The notes below the pieces were generated by a model. The model was not told the origin of the DNA. It made no database searches and saw nothing but the letters and a program-made list of their open reading frames with translations. A DNA stretch of 64,000 nt from Lachnospiraceae bacterium (lineage in GTDB: Bacteria; Bacillota; Clostridia; Lachnospirales; Lachnospiraceae), in NCBI GenBank assembly GCA_011959805.1, contig BLMC01000008.1, forward strand, positions 1 through 64,000, read 5' to 3'. This document shows positions 52,026 to 61,428 of this stretch, piece after piece (positions within the stretch are counted from its first letter, which is position 1; each line of letters begins with the position of its first letter). The position numbers and the translations under genes were made by a program.

Positions 52026-52608
52026 ATTCATTTCCCTTGAACTCACGCACTCTTTTATCAGTATCTTTCTGTGCCAAATAAGAGAACGCTAAAAGTGCTA
52101 AATCAGAACCACCATCATAAATCATAGCAATTCCCAAAAGAACCATTGTAATTTCATACGCAGTAAATGGATTTAACACCAACAACAGACCAACCACAAT
52201 TGTAAGAATGGCAGCAATCAATGCAATCCACCACTTATCACTTCCTGCCCTTTTAATGTCTAATGTATACTGAATATCCATCAGTCCATGAATCAATACA
52301 ATCACTCCTACAACCACTGGAACAATCGACAATACAATGCGCGGTTGTGTACAAATCCAAATGCCAAGAAGGATTAGTACAATTCCCATAAGCATATTAA
52401 ACTTATTGTAAAAGCCAAGCCGCTCGCCACGCAGAAAACCGATAAGTTGAATAACTCCCATTAAAATCAGTGCCCCACCGATCAAATAGCACAGCAAAAC
52501 GCCAAGAATATGTGGCCATATCACAAGAACAAGCCCCAATACTACCATAATTACTGCATTGATTAAATAATTGTGCTTCATATCCTGTATAATTGATTTC
52601 ATAAACAA
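52024..52608 (-). CDS. HdeD/DUF308 family membrane protein
   Basis: Six-TM repeats, LVIWPHILGVLLCYLIGGALILMGVIQL. Confidence 0.88.
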   Translation of the reverse strand: MFMKSIIQDMKHNYLINAVIMVVLGLVLVIWPHILGVLLCYLIGGALILMGVIQLIGFLRGERLGFYNKFNMLMGIVLILLGIWICTQPRIVLSIVPVVVGVIVLIHGLMDIQYTLDIKRAGSDKWWIALIAAILTIVVGLLLVLNPFTAYEITMVLLGIAMIYDGGSDLALLAFSYLAQKDTDKRVREFKGNE

Positions 52609-52719
52609 TACCTCCTTATAGACAGGACTATTTTTGATTTCGTATACAAGTATTGTAGCATATTATTTTAAAAAATAATACTGAATTTTTTATATATTAT
52701 TTTTCTTTGCATCTAAGCA

Positions 52720-53493
52720 CTAAAACACCCACTCATACAATATCGCAAACAGTTCTCTTGCATAATATGTTGGCAGCAGCCATAATGCTGTATCTCCTGA
52801 GGCAGCACCATGTTCCAATCCAAGACTATCTGCAACCTTTCCAGCTCTGTATTCATGAAAATTATTGGTTGCAATCGCAATCTGTTCTTTAAGCCCATGT
52901 TCTTTTATAATCTCATAAGAAAAAGCAAGATTTTCCCGTGTTGTAGTAGATTTATCTTCCTTGTATATCCGGTCAGGAGCAATACCATTATTTACTAGAT
53001 ACAGATACATACACTCTGCCTCGGAAATCGTCTCATCTATCCCTTGACCTCCTGACACAATACATGCTGAATCTGGATTTGCATTCAAATATTTTAAAGC
53101 TGCCTTCAGGCGTTCTTCTAGTGTAATACTAGGTCGTTCCCCATATACTTTGCACCCCAATACTATCACAGTAGCATTTGAAGCTGGTTTCGTATTGGCA
53201 GCTTTTATCATCAATATTGTCATAACAATCACAAGGACTATTCCCAAAAGTATCCCTGCTGCCAGAATACTTAAAATTATTCTCCCAATTCTTTTCTGCC
53301 AACAAACATGTAACAATCTGTGCACTGTTGGCAGAAACAGTGCATAAAGTATCACACAAATGCAAAACACAAGACCTGCTGTATTTCCTATATTTAATAT
53401 CCTTCTTCTAAGTACAGGAAGAAAAAAACCGCTAAAGCTGGCTGCACCAAATAAAAACAATAGCAATCTTATAATAATATTCCAAACTTTCAA
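52720..53493 (-). CDS. YdcF/SanA (ElyC)-family membrane protein
   Basis: ATVIVLGCKVYGERPSITLEERLKAAL, VSGGQGIDETISEA, EDKSTTTRENLAFS. Confidence 0.93.
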   Translation of the reverse strand: MKVWNIIIRLLLFLFGAASFSGFFLPVLRRRILNIGNTAGLVFCICVILYALFLPTVHRLLHVCWQKRIGRIILSILAAGILLGIVLVIVMTILMIKAANTKPASNATVIVLGCKVYGERPSITLEERLKAALKYLNANPDSACIVSGGQGIDETISEAECMYLYLVNNGIAPDRIYKEDKSTTTRENLAFSYEIIKEHGLKEQIAIATNNFHEYRAGKVADSLGLEHGAASGDTALWLLPTYYARELFAILYEWVF

Positions 53494-53597
53494 TACTTTA
53501 TCCTCTCTGTTAGATACTCATGTATAGTCCAGTAAAAATTACTTCCTCTACGCATTGCATTACTAATGCGTCATGTAATAACTTATTTTCTTCTATA

Positions 53598-53699
53598 TGT
53601 GCAATCGAGTAGAGACCCCTACTCGCGCGCCGGGCACCCGTCAGCGAACCGATAAATTGGTTTGATGACACATTTCACTTGGGTGCCTGTGTGCACAAA
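53598..53699 (+). repeat. dispersed intergenic repeat copy D
   Basis: TGTGCAATCGAGTAG..CTACTCGCGCGCCGGGCACCC..GGGTGCCTGTGTGCACAAAA; stem sequence differs but pairing is retained. Confidence 0.85.
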
Positions 53700-53701
53700 A
53701 A

Positions 53702-53722
53702 GACGACAGATATTTCTGTCGC
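53702..53722 (-). terminator. terminator of the Asp/Thr-rich lipoprotein gene
   Basis: CGACAG/CTGTCG stem with T-rich flank. Confidence 0.65.
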
Positions 53723-53747
53723 CTAATTTTTGTTTAAAGTTTCTAAA

Positions 53748-54371
53748 TTACAATTCGTGACGAAACAGCTCTGTACCATTGCTTGTCCTATAAACAATCT
53801 GCACTACAAGATCGGAAATACCAATTGTTTCTTTCAGCTCATCACGCATTGGCTGAAACTGATCTTTAAGTCCATCAAATTGTTGCTGCATTTGTGTTTC
53901 CATTTCACTTTTCTGCTCATCTGTCAAATCACTGCCGTCTGTGCCAAGAGCCTCTGCCGAAAGTACAAAAACCATAGACAATGTATTGCCTTCTCCCTCA
54001 AACTCTGTTGTCATCATTCCATTCGACATTGCGCCAATTGTTGTATTAAGCACCTCCACATATTGAGCAGCTTCCTCAGAGCTTACCCATTCCTCAACAG
54101 TCATGCCACCCTCTGCATTCGCATTTGCTGTATCTGTCTGTGCTGTATCTTCTGTATCTGCATTTGCTGTATCTTCTGTATCTGCATTTGCTGTATCTGT
54201 CTGTGCTGTACCTTCTGTATCTGTGTTTGCTGCATCTTCTACAGTATTTGTAACTGCTGCTGACTCTGCTGGTGCCTTATCGTTATCTTTTGAACCACAT
54301 GCTGTCACTGTAAACATCATTGATGTCACAACTGCTACTGATAAAATTACATTAACAATCTTCTTTTTCAT
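53748..54371 (-). CDS. putative lipoprotein/secreted protein with Asp-Thr-Ala repeat linker (ORF extends to 54401)
   Basis: Signal/lipobox MMFTVTACGS; repeats TEDTAN/ADTEDT/AQTDTAN. Confidence 0.8.
   Translation of the reverse strand: MKKKIVNVILSVAVVTSMMFTVTACGSKDNDKAPAESAAVTNTVEDAANTDTEGTAQTDTANADTEDTANADTEDTAQTDTANANAEGGMTVEEWVSSEEAAQYVEVLNTTIGAMSNGMMTTEFEGEGNTLSMVFVLSAEALGTDGSDLTDEQKSEMETQMQQQFDGLKDQFQPMRDELKETIGISDLVVQIVYRTSNGTELFRHEL
54119..54232. repeat. in-frame low-complexity tandem repeat in the lipoprotein linker
   Basis: Repeated TGTATCTTCTGTATCTGCATTTGC / TGTATCTGTCTGTGC units. Confidence 0.85.
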
Positions 54372-54564
54372 CCTAAATTCCCCCTTCTTATGAAAAATCA
54401 TAAATAATTGTTTAACGTCTTAACAATTTAGCAGTTTATCACTGTTTGATTAATGTGTCAACTTCCAAAACATATTTTCGGAGTGTTGTTTAGAATAACA
54501 ATAATTTCCTCCAAATTTTAGTGCACTTTATACAGTTTTAAATAAACAATAGTTTAAAATAAAT

Positions 54565-54607
54565 TTTGGTTTCACTCGCCCAATCTAGTAGGCACTGAAA
54601 CCAAAAG
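54565..54607 (-). terminator. terminator downstream of the M56 gene
   Basis: TTTTGGTTTCA/TGAAACCAAAA 11-bp stem. Confidence 0.8.
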
Positions 54608-54622
54608 AATAAAAATCTAATT

Positions 54623-57600
54623 TTATTCTTCTGGTTTGATAGGAACATATTCTACACTACTACTGTGATTAAATGGAAGCGTAATTATCCCGCTCCCCTC
54701 TGTAGCCTCCTCAATCCCCTGATGCATTAATGCTATTTTACCGCAACTATCCAGCAGAAAATAATGCCTAGATGTCCATGTATGGTCTTTCTGAAGCCGA
54801 AGTTCTGTGATAACATATCCCAATGTATCGGCATGCCCCAAAAATCCAGGGACATATGTCTTTAAAAATACAACTGGCGTCTTTTCATTCTGAAAAGTAA
54901 TTATATTGCATCCACTAATGGCATCTACAGCAATCTTTTCTCCAGAAGTTTTATTTTGTATCTCATTTTTCAATTCAACCTGATTTTGGTCATATAGTAA
55001 AGTTAGTGCATCCATCATAATTGTGGCTACAGTCTGACACGATTCCCCTTCTCCAATCTGAATCAAAAGTAGTGGTTCCTTTTCCTCTGGTTTAACATAA
55101 GTGCGAAAAATAGAAAATCCGTTTTCTTCTCTATAACCATCTGGCAATGGAATCTGTTCACCTGTTTTTGTATTTGTCACTTTTAACGCATATCCTCCAT
55201 CACCACCATTATATTTTAAATCCATTAATTCAATTTGCTCCTCTATGCCATCCCCATCCAAGTCAAGTTTTTGTGGAAAGCCCGCATTAAACGCAAATTC
55301 ATGGTGATTTGGGAAAATCGCTTCAAGCTGTTTCGCATCTTTCTGCGCAATTTCTCCCACACTTTGACTCGTAATCTCATATGGGACAATAGAATCTATA
55401 TCTGAAGCCTTTGCATTTTCTGTGCTTGGAACCCAGATACCATCTGTTCCATAAGGCTGTATCATCTGGATCGTTACCGAACTTCCATCCTCATAAAAAT
55501 CAAATGTCACAGTACAGTTGGAACTATCTGTATTAGATTTTGTCACACGCGTTCCAACTTTATTGGGATTGTTCAATAGATTCAATAGATAAATCGCTGC
55601 GGAATCTGGTTCAAACAACTTTTTATACCAATCGTTGGTTCGATTCTCTTTTGCATTTCTATTGAGAGCTTCTCCCGCTCCATTAAAGGAATAATAATCC
55701 ATCATTGTACCCGTAATACCCTCTGGATAGGCACGATTAAATTCTTCCGCAATACAGATTGCATTCATAAATTCTATTGTCTCTGATACAATAATACCTT
55801 TCTCCCCTTCCATTTCAAAGGTGAGAAATTCACGCCATACAGTCACATGTGGGTCAGATGACCATGCATAATACAATATTTCTGCGGAATGTTCTGTCAT
55901 GCTCACAATGCGATAATTGCGTGCAGTCGCATTATCTTCATTCTCTCCTCCCCAAGGCCACGGACTCGACCAGCCAAACGATACACTTTCTTCCTCATTA
56001 TCAAACGTTTGACTTAACAGCTCTCTTTCCAAAAGATGCGCCTGCACCTGATTACTGGCAAATTTTAGAATAGTCTTCGTATCACGGTTACAAAATGCTT
56101 GTGCCCACTGCTCAATCATTTCTCTTGCATTTATTGTGGACTCTTGTTTATACATGCTAGGCACTAGCGCTTCAAGTGTTGTTTCTACTCCTTTCAAGCG
56201 CTCAATAGTTGCTTTCCAATTTTGCTGTAATTGTTTTTCTTCTTTTGAGAAGGCCTGATTATCTAATGTTTCAAGTTGTTTTTGCAATATATTTTTTTCT
56301 GTCAAAATCTGTTTTTGCATTGCTTCCACATCTGTTATATTTTTCTGAAATTCCTGATTTGTTATTGTAGTGTCTTGGCGCAAATTATTGGAAATATTTT
56401 GTGTCAAAACATCTGCTTCACGCAAAAGTCTTAGTGCGTCTGTTTTCACAAAAATAGAACCGTCTATCATGAAATTATCTACATTTTGTTTTGAATCAGT
56501 CAAGAGGATTTCAGACGAATTTTTAGCATCAAATAACAAAGTACCATAATCTGTAGTAATAAATTGATAGTGATACTTTTGGTCTTCTGTAACTGCAATC
56601 AGTCGATTACCTTCAATCTCGTAATTTCCATAGGATAAATAAGAACTAAGCGCATCGTAAGAAAATGTAAATTTCCCGTTTTGGGATACTTTTAAACTTG
56701 GGATACTTTTATTTTCCTTCTGTTCATTCGACGGCAAAAAAAGACAATAATCCCCATCTATTGTGATGATTGTTTCTGCAAATTCTGTTTTATCTGTTTT
56801 CTTCTGTGTCATAAAACACACTGGAACAATCATACATACCAATATTCCTACCACCAAAATCCAAAAGGTAGGTTTTTTATAATGCAGCACATTTTTCACG
56901 CGCTCTTTGACACTAACTTCCCCAAAAGCAATTGGACATGCTGCAATCATGCAGCGATTGACTGCGCTGTTGAGAAGTGCTTGAGAATATGCCTTTTTAT
57001 GTTCCACACCAAGTTCACGGATAACACACTCATCACAAATCAACTCAATGTCCTTACAGAGTATAATATAGGCAATCCACACACAAGGATTAAACCAATA
57101 AATTGATAGAAGCACAAATCCAATAGGTTTTATTAAATAATCTTTTCTCTTTCTATGTGTCAATTCATGTCGAATCACATAGGGAAGTTCCTCGTTGGAA
57201 ATACTGTTTGGAATATAAATACGCGGAAAAATAACCCCAAATAAAAATGGACTTTCAATCGCATCACTTCGATAAATTTTTACAACGTTCTTTCCTTTGT
57301 ACCCATTATCTAGTACAATTTCTACTGGCACAGACAGTTTGACACGGCTTCTAAGACGCAACCAGCTAAACAACATATAACCAAACATCAATATCATACC
57401 GCCAAGCCAAAATCTCGTCCATATTTCCACTCTAGTAATTGGTTTATGTTTGTGATTCTCTTGCATAGGCGTATTTTCATATGGAATTGATGAATTATTT
57501 GATTGCTGTTTTTCTAACATGGTTAAATTTATATCGGGCTGCACTGTTTGGTAAATATAGTTCTCTGCCATTTGTGTATTTGGAATCAAACTAAATATAG

Positions 57601-57766
57601 ATTCAACTGAAAATGGAACCACCAAACGGATTCCAACCAACAGCCACAAGAAACTCCGCATAGATTTTGGTGCTTTTCGCAACAGAAATCGCACCAGTAA
57701 AACTGCTAAAATAAGATAACTTGCTGAGCTACTCATATGAAAAATATTGATAAATAGTTTCTCCAT
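54623..57766 (-). CDS. BlaR1/MecR1-like M56 metalloprotease with large non-PBP C-terminal region
   Basis: Four N-terminal TM, HELTHRKRKD zinc motif, ELICDECVIRELG; 1047 aa. Confidence 0.92.
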   Translation of the reverse strand: MEKLFINIFHMSSSASYLILAVLLVRFLLRKAPKSMRSFLWLLVGIRLVVPFSVESIFSLIPNTQMAENYIYQTVQPDINLTMLEKQQSNNSSIPYENTPMQENHKHKPITRVEIWTRFWLGGMILMFGYMLFSWLRLRSRVKLSVPVEIVLDNGYKGKNVVKIYRSDAIESPFLFGVIFPRIYIPNSISNEELPYVIRHELTHRKRKDYLIKPIGFVLLSIYWFNPCVWIAYIILCKDIELICDECVIRELGVEHKKAYSQALLNSAVNRCMIAACPIAFGEVSVKERVKNVLHYKKPTFWILVVGILVCMIVPVCFMTQKKTDKTEFAETIITIDGDYCLFLPSNEQKENKSIPSLKVSQNGKFTFSYDALSSYLSYGNYEIEGNRLIAVTEDQKYHYQFITTDYGTLLFDAKNSSEILLTDSKQNVDNFMIDGSIFVKTDALRLLREADVLTQNISNNLRQDTTITNQEFQKNITDVEAMQKQILTEKNILQKQLETLDNQAFSKEEKQLQQNWKATIERLKGVETTLEALVPSMYKQESTINAREMIEQWAQAFCNRDTKTILKFASNQVQAHLLERELLSQTFDNEEESVSFGWSSPWPWGGENEDNATARNYRIVSMTEHSAEILYYAWSSDPHVTVWREFLTFEMEGEKGIIVSETIEFMNAICIAEEFNRAYPEGITGTMMDYYSFNGAGEALNRNAKENRTNDWYKKLFEPDSAAIYLLNLLNNPNKVGTRVTKSNTDSSNCTVTFDFYEDGSSVTIQMIQPYGTDGIWVPSTENAKASDIDSIVPYEITSQSVGEIAQKDAKQLEAIFPNHHEFAFNAGFPQKLDLDGDGIEEQIELMDLKYNGGDGGYALKVTNTKTGEQIPLPDGYREENGFSIFRTYVKPEEKEPLLLIQIGEGESCQTVATIMMDALTLLYDQNQVELKNEIQNKTSGEKIAVDAISGCNIITFQNEKTPVVFLKTYVPGFLGHADTLGYVITELRLQKDHTWTSRHYFLLDSCGKIALMHQGIEEATEGSGIITLPFNHSSSVEYVPIKPEE

Positions 57767-57799
57767 CGCTCACCCTCCATGCTACTATTCCACTCTGTT

Positions 57800-58159
57800 C
57801 TAATCCTTATAATTGTCAATAATCTTCTGAATTTCATCAATTTCTTGTCTGGACAAATTCTTTTTTCGTGTAAATGCCGCAATAAAACTAGGAAGTGACC
57901 CTGAAAACGTTCGTTCGACAATCTCTGTACTCTCTGCTGACTGTGCATCTTCTCTGGAAACCAGCGAAGTCACGATTGCATCTTCGGATTTAATCACACC
58001 GCGCTCAGAAAGTCTTCGTATCACAGTGTATGTTGTAGACTTTTTCCACTCTAACTTTTCTCTACATAATCGAACCAATTCACTGCTTGTCACTGGCTCA
58101 TTCTCCCATAAAATCTCACAAAAACGGTATTCACTCTCAAATATTTTTGGCACTTCCAT
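57800..58159 (-). CDS. BlaI/MecI/CopY-family transcriptional repressor
   Basis: FCEILWENEPVTSSELVRLCREKLEWKKSTTYTVIRRLSERGVIKSE wHTH. Confidence 0.95.
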   Translation of the reverse strand: MEVPKIFESEYRFCEILWENEPVTSSELVRLCREKLEWKKSTTYTVIRRLSERGVIKSEDAIVTSLVSREDAQSAESTEIVERTFSGSLPSFIAAFTRKKNLSRQEIDEIQKIIDNYKD

Positions 58160-58186
58160 TTTCTCTCCTCCATTCTATACGCAAAA

Positions 58187-58240
58187 GGTCTAATGCATTA
58201 AACTCAATGTTAGTTTAACACATTAGACCAATGCTGTCAA
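58187..58240 (-). promoter_or_regulatory. blaI-M56 promoter with overlapping 43-bp dyad operator
   Basis: GGTCTAATG..TTAAAC..GTTTAA..CATTAGACC centred on 58208; minus-strand TTGACA-17-TAAACT. Confidence 0.8.
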
Positions 58241-58262
58241 TACTATTCCATTTTAATTCCCA

Positions 58263-58379
58263 TGCCGCCTTTGGCGGCACAAATAGATAGGAAAAACGCT
58301 GTCTTTTGCGTTTTTCCTGTGCGAAACTTAATCGTTCTAAGACAGTGTCTTTCGCTGCCTTAGAACGATTAAGTTTCGT
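58263..58379 (-). other. three consecutive intergenic hairpins (7, 11 and 20-24 bp stems)
   Basis: TGCCGCC/GGCGGCA; AGGAAAAACGC/GCGTTTTTCCT; CGAAACTTAATCGTTCTAAG/CTTAGAACGATTAAGTTTCG. Confidence 0.85.
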
Positions 58380-58486
58380 ACTACTTTCGATGCAACTTTT
58401 ATGGATTCTTTTCGATAAAAATATTCAAGCTTGTATGCTGTTATATTGGTTATTGCTTTGTTCCATTAATATAGGGTTCAACCCCA

Positions 58487-59281
58487 TTACTTTTTCATAA
58501 AATAACAGAATAACACTGAAAAAAGAATCCCTTCCAGCACAACACAAACAATCATTTCTGTCAACATTTTATAAAGTCCTGTTAAGGTAGAAAGATTTCC
58601 AAGAAGAAATAGATATCCTGCTGCCAGAGCTACTCCTGTTAGCGTTAACCCATAAATGGCTTTATGAATTCTACATCCACGAAGTCGCAAAAAATTGGAC
58701 AGAACAAAAATACCAAGCTGGGCGCCAGCTATCATTTTAAGCCATCGGTCTAAGTAAAAGCCTGTCTCCTCTAATGGTATGTTAAATATATAGTCCTCTC
58801 CTCTGCCCATTGGAATACTCCAGAAAATAATAATTGCAAAGTACACTCCAATCAACACAATGCTAATTCCAATAAAAACCCACGATAACCTTGACTTTTT
58901 AGATGGCACTATATTCCATGATGCCAAACCATATGCGATAAAAAGAAAAAATGGAAAAGACAGATACAACAAGTTAGCTCCAAGTGGCATTTGAGAATCT
59001 TGTATCGCCAAAAATCCGCCTATTATCACAATTGTCAACAATAGTATACCAAGCACTTCATTTTTCATATAGTGTTTTTTTATCTTCTTAAAATACGAAA
59101 TTTTTGTTGATTCTCCTTGCTTGTCAGTAAGTTCGACTTTCTTTAGCAACTCCAACTTTGTACGACATTGTTCGCAATTTTTCAAATGTGTATCAACAAG
59201 GTTTCTACTCTCCTCTGAACAGATTACATCCAGATACAATGGCATCAAATCTTTGATTACATTACAATCCAAATCTTTCAT
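58487..59281 (-). CDS. putative anti-sigma factor, N-terminal zinc finger plus TM helices
   Basis: DLMPLYLDVICSEESRNLVDTHLKNCEQCRTKL ZAS-like HxxxCxxC; six hydrophobic segments. Confidence 0.85.
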   Translation of the reverse strand: MKDLDCNVIKDLMPLYLDVICSEESRNLVDTHLKNCEQCRTKLELLKKVELTDKQGESTKISYFKKIKKHYMKNEVLGILLLTIVIIGGFLAIQDSQMPLGANLLYLSFPFFLFIAYGLASWNIVPSKKSRLSWVFIGISIVLIGVYFAIIIFWSIPMGRGEDYIFNIPLEETGFYLDRWLKMIAGAQLGIFVLSNFLRLRGCRIHKAIYGLTLTGVALAAGYLFLLGNLSTLTGLYKMLTEMIVCVVLEGILFSVLFCYFMKK

Positions 59282-59289
59282 TCACGCTC

Positions 59290-59445
59290 TCATTCCTTTC
59301 TTTTTAATAGTAATTGTTTCTTCCCACGATAAAAAGTTACTCTAGCCCAGTTCTCACTTTTACCTACAATTTTGAAATATTCCCTACACAGTTCTTTCAT
59401 GTGACACCTCATTTCTATTTTCTTGTAGTCTTGAATAACGCTTTG
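59290..59445 (-). pseudogene. C-terminal remnant of an ECF-type sigma factor
   Basis: In-frame ..QDYKKIEMRCHMKELCREYFKIVGKSENWARVTFYRGKKQLLLKRKE* resembling sigma region 4; preceded by in-frame stop; no N-terminal region before mutS2. Confidence 0.5.
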
Positions 59446-59526
59446 CTAATATATCCGTTTAGAAGTGGTTCGCCACAAAAAGAAATATCAAAATTTCTAA
59501 TAAAATGTTGAAAAACTGTCAAATCC

Positions 59527-61428
59527 CTACTCGTCATATTGTAAAATCTTTTCTGTATACTTTCGCTCCATATCATGTTTTATTTTTCGGTTCTCCACAG
59601 ACTCAAAAATAATCGAGAAATCATAATCTGCCGGATACAATTGTTCTGCTGCCACATGAAGTTTGACACGCTTATGGTTAATCCAGATTTTTTTGTCTGG
59701 CAGCTGTACACGCAAAACACCTTTCTCATTAATAGATTCGCACACAATACCAATTTTCTGATCTGGAAATATCATCACACTATCTCCAAGATGATACTTT
59801 GTACTAAGGTCTGTTTTTGGACTAGGCTTTTTTTGTTTTGAAATCTTATATGTATTTTGCTTCCAAATAGTGTTCTCCTCGCCGTGAAACTGATAATTTT
59901 CTACGGCTGTCTCACCGTAAGCTGCCTTGACAGCCGTCCGCAACATATTTTTTGGCATACCCAGTCTGCCAGCAATATAAAATGCACAGCTCTCCCCAGC
60001 CTCTCCGATAACCATTTGATAAGTTGGCTTTAAAGTCTCTTTGTCAAAAGTCATTCTCGCATTAATAATATCTTGTGTTTTGTCCGCATATTCTTTGACC
60101 TCGGGATAATGTGTTGTAACAAGGAATAAACAATCACTTTTGCGAAGCTCCTCCAATATTGCAACAGCGATCCCCATACCCTCTGTTGGGTCAGTGCCAG
60201 AACCCATCTCGTCCAGAATTACAAGACTATCGTGGTTGACTTCGCGCAATACTTCCAGCACATTTTTAATGTGTGCGGAAAATGTGGAAAGATTCTCCGC
60301 GATATCTTGGCCATCACCAATATCGCACAAATAACTACTATTCATACAAATATCAGCTTCTTTACAAGCAACGTGGAGTCCACACTGCGCCATAAAACAA
60401 CTAAGCATGACGGTCTTAATTGCCACTGTTTTTCCGCCGGTATTTGGTCCTGTAATAATGATTCCTCTTGCCTGCTTACCAATTTCAAATTGCAGCGGAA
60501 CATTTATTGCTCTATCCATTAATGGGTGTCTTGCATCTTTTAAGATAATGCGGCGTTCTGTATTGATAGTCGGTTCTACAGCATCCATATCCAAACTAAG
60601 TTTTCCTTTTGAAAAGATAAAATCCAACTTTTCCATAACACGAATATTTTCATTCATTAATAGAACAGACTCCGCAACCATTGCGGTTAGTGTATACAAA
60701 ATACGATATACTTCGTTTTCCTCACTGATGCGCAACAACTGTAATTCTTCATAATATTTTGCAACGCTAACTGGTTCAATAAAGAACGTGTTTCCTGTAG
60801 CAGACTTGTCAATCACTGTTCCTGATATCTTAAATTTATATTCTTTTTTCACAGGAACGCAAATTCTGCCGTTGCGTGTAGTGCAATAGCTGTCTGCCAT
60901 ACACTCTTTGTTTGTACGCATTAGTTGTTCTGCCTTCTGTTTCATCTGCTCTTGACAACGTATCATATCGGTCCTAATTTGTTTGAGTTCTTTGGACGCA
61001 TAATCATCAACCGCACCATTTCTAATCTGGCGACTAATCTCCTCTCGAAGCGTTTCCACTGCGTCAAGATTTTCCTCATAATAAGCAAGTGGGTTTTCGT
61101 ACTGTTTTCCTCTATTAAGATAATCCTTTAAGCGCCTGACAGCAACCAAAACTTTTTCCACCCGCTCTAATTGATATGGTATCAGACAATCACCTTTTTC
61201 AGCAATCGCTAAAATCTCTTTTGCTTCCGCTACATTCTGTAAAGGAGGGGTTCCAAGCTTCTCCAGCAAAATTTTACTGTTGGTCGTATCTCTAATTTGC
61301 TTTCTCAACTCACCTTCTGCCAGATAGCAAGACACTCCCGCAATTGCTTCCTTTGCGCAGTCTGTGACAGCAAGCGCTTTCCAATATTCCTTTATTTTGT
61401 CAAATTCAATTTGTTTTTCGATATTCAT
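59527..61428 (-). CDS. MutS2-like DNA mismatch repair ATPase lacking Smr domain (ORF extends to 61470)
   Basis: GPNTGGKTVAIKTVMLSCFMAQCG, STFSAHI, LDEMGSGTDPTEG; ends shortly after ATPase/linker region. Confidence 0.9.
   Translation of the reverse strand: MNIEKQIEFDKIKEYWKALAVTDCAKEAIAGVSCYLAEGELRKQIRDTTNSKILLEKLGTPPLQNVAEAKEILAIAEKGDCLIPYQLERVEKVLVAVRRLKDYLNRGKQYENPLAYYEENLDAVETLREEISRQIRNGAVDDYASKELKQIRTDMIRCQEQMKQKAEQLMRTNKECMADSYCTTRNGRICVPVKKEYKFKISGTVIDKSATGNTFFIEPVSVAKYYEELQLLRISEENEVYRILYTLTAMVAESVLLMNENIRVMEKLDFIFSKGKLSLDMDAVEPTINTERRIILKDARHPLMDRAINVPLQFEIGKQARGIIITGPNTGGKTVAIKTVMLSCFMAQCGLHVACKEADICMNSSYLCDIGDGQDIAENLSTFSAHIKNVLEVLREVNHDSLVILDEMGSGTDPTEGMGIAVAILEELRKSDCLFLVTTHYPEVKEYADKTQDIINARMTFDKETLKPTYQMVIGEAGESCAFYIAGRLGMPKNMLRTAVKAAYGETAVENYQFHGEENTIWKQNTYKISKQKKPSPKTDLSTKYHLGDSVMIFPDQKIGIVCESINEKGVLRVQLPDKKIWINHKRVKLHVAAEQLYPADYDFSIIFESVENRKIKHDMERKYTEKILQYDE

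Noticed and set aside
53730-54263. 177-aa plus ORF rich in Cys/Ile
   Set aside because: Shadow ORF antisense to the Asp/Thr repeat lipoprotein.
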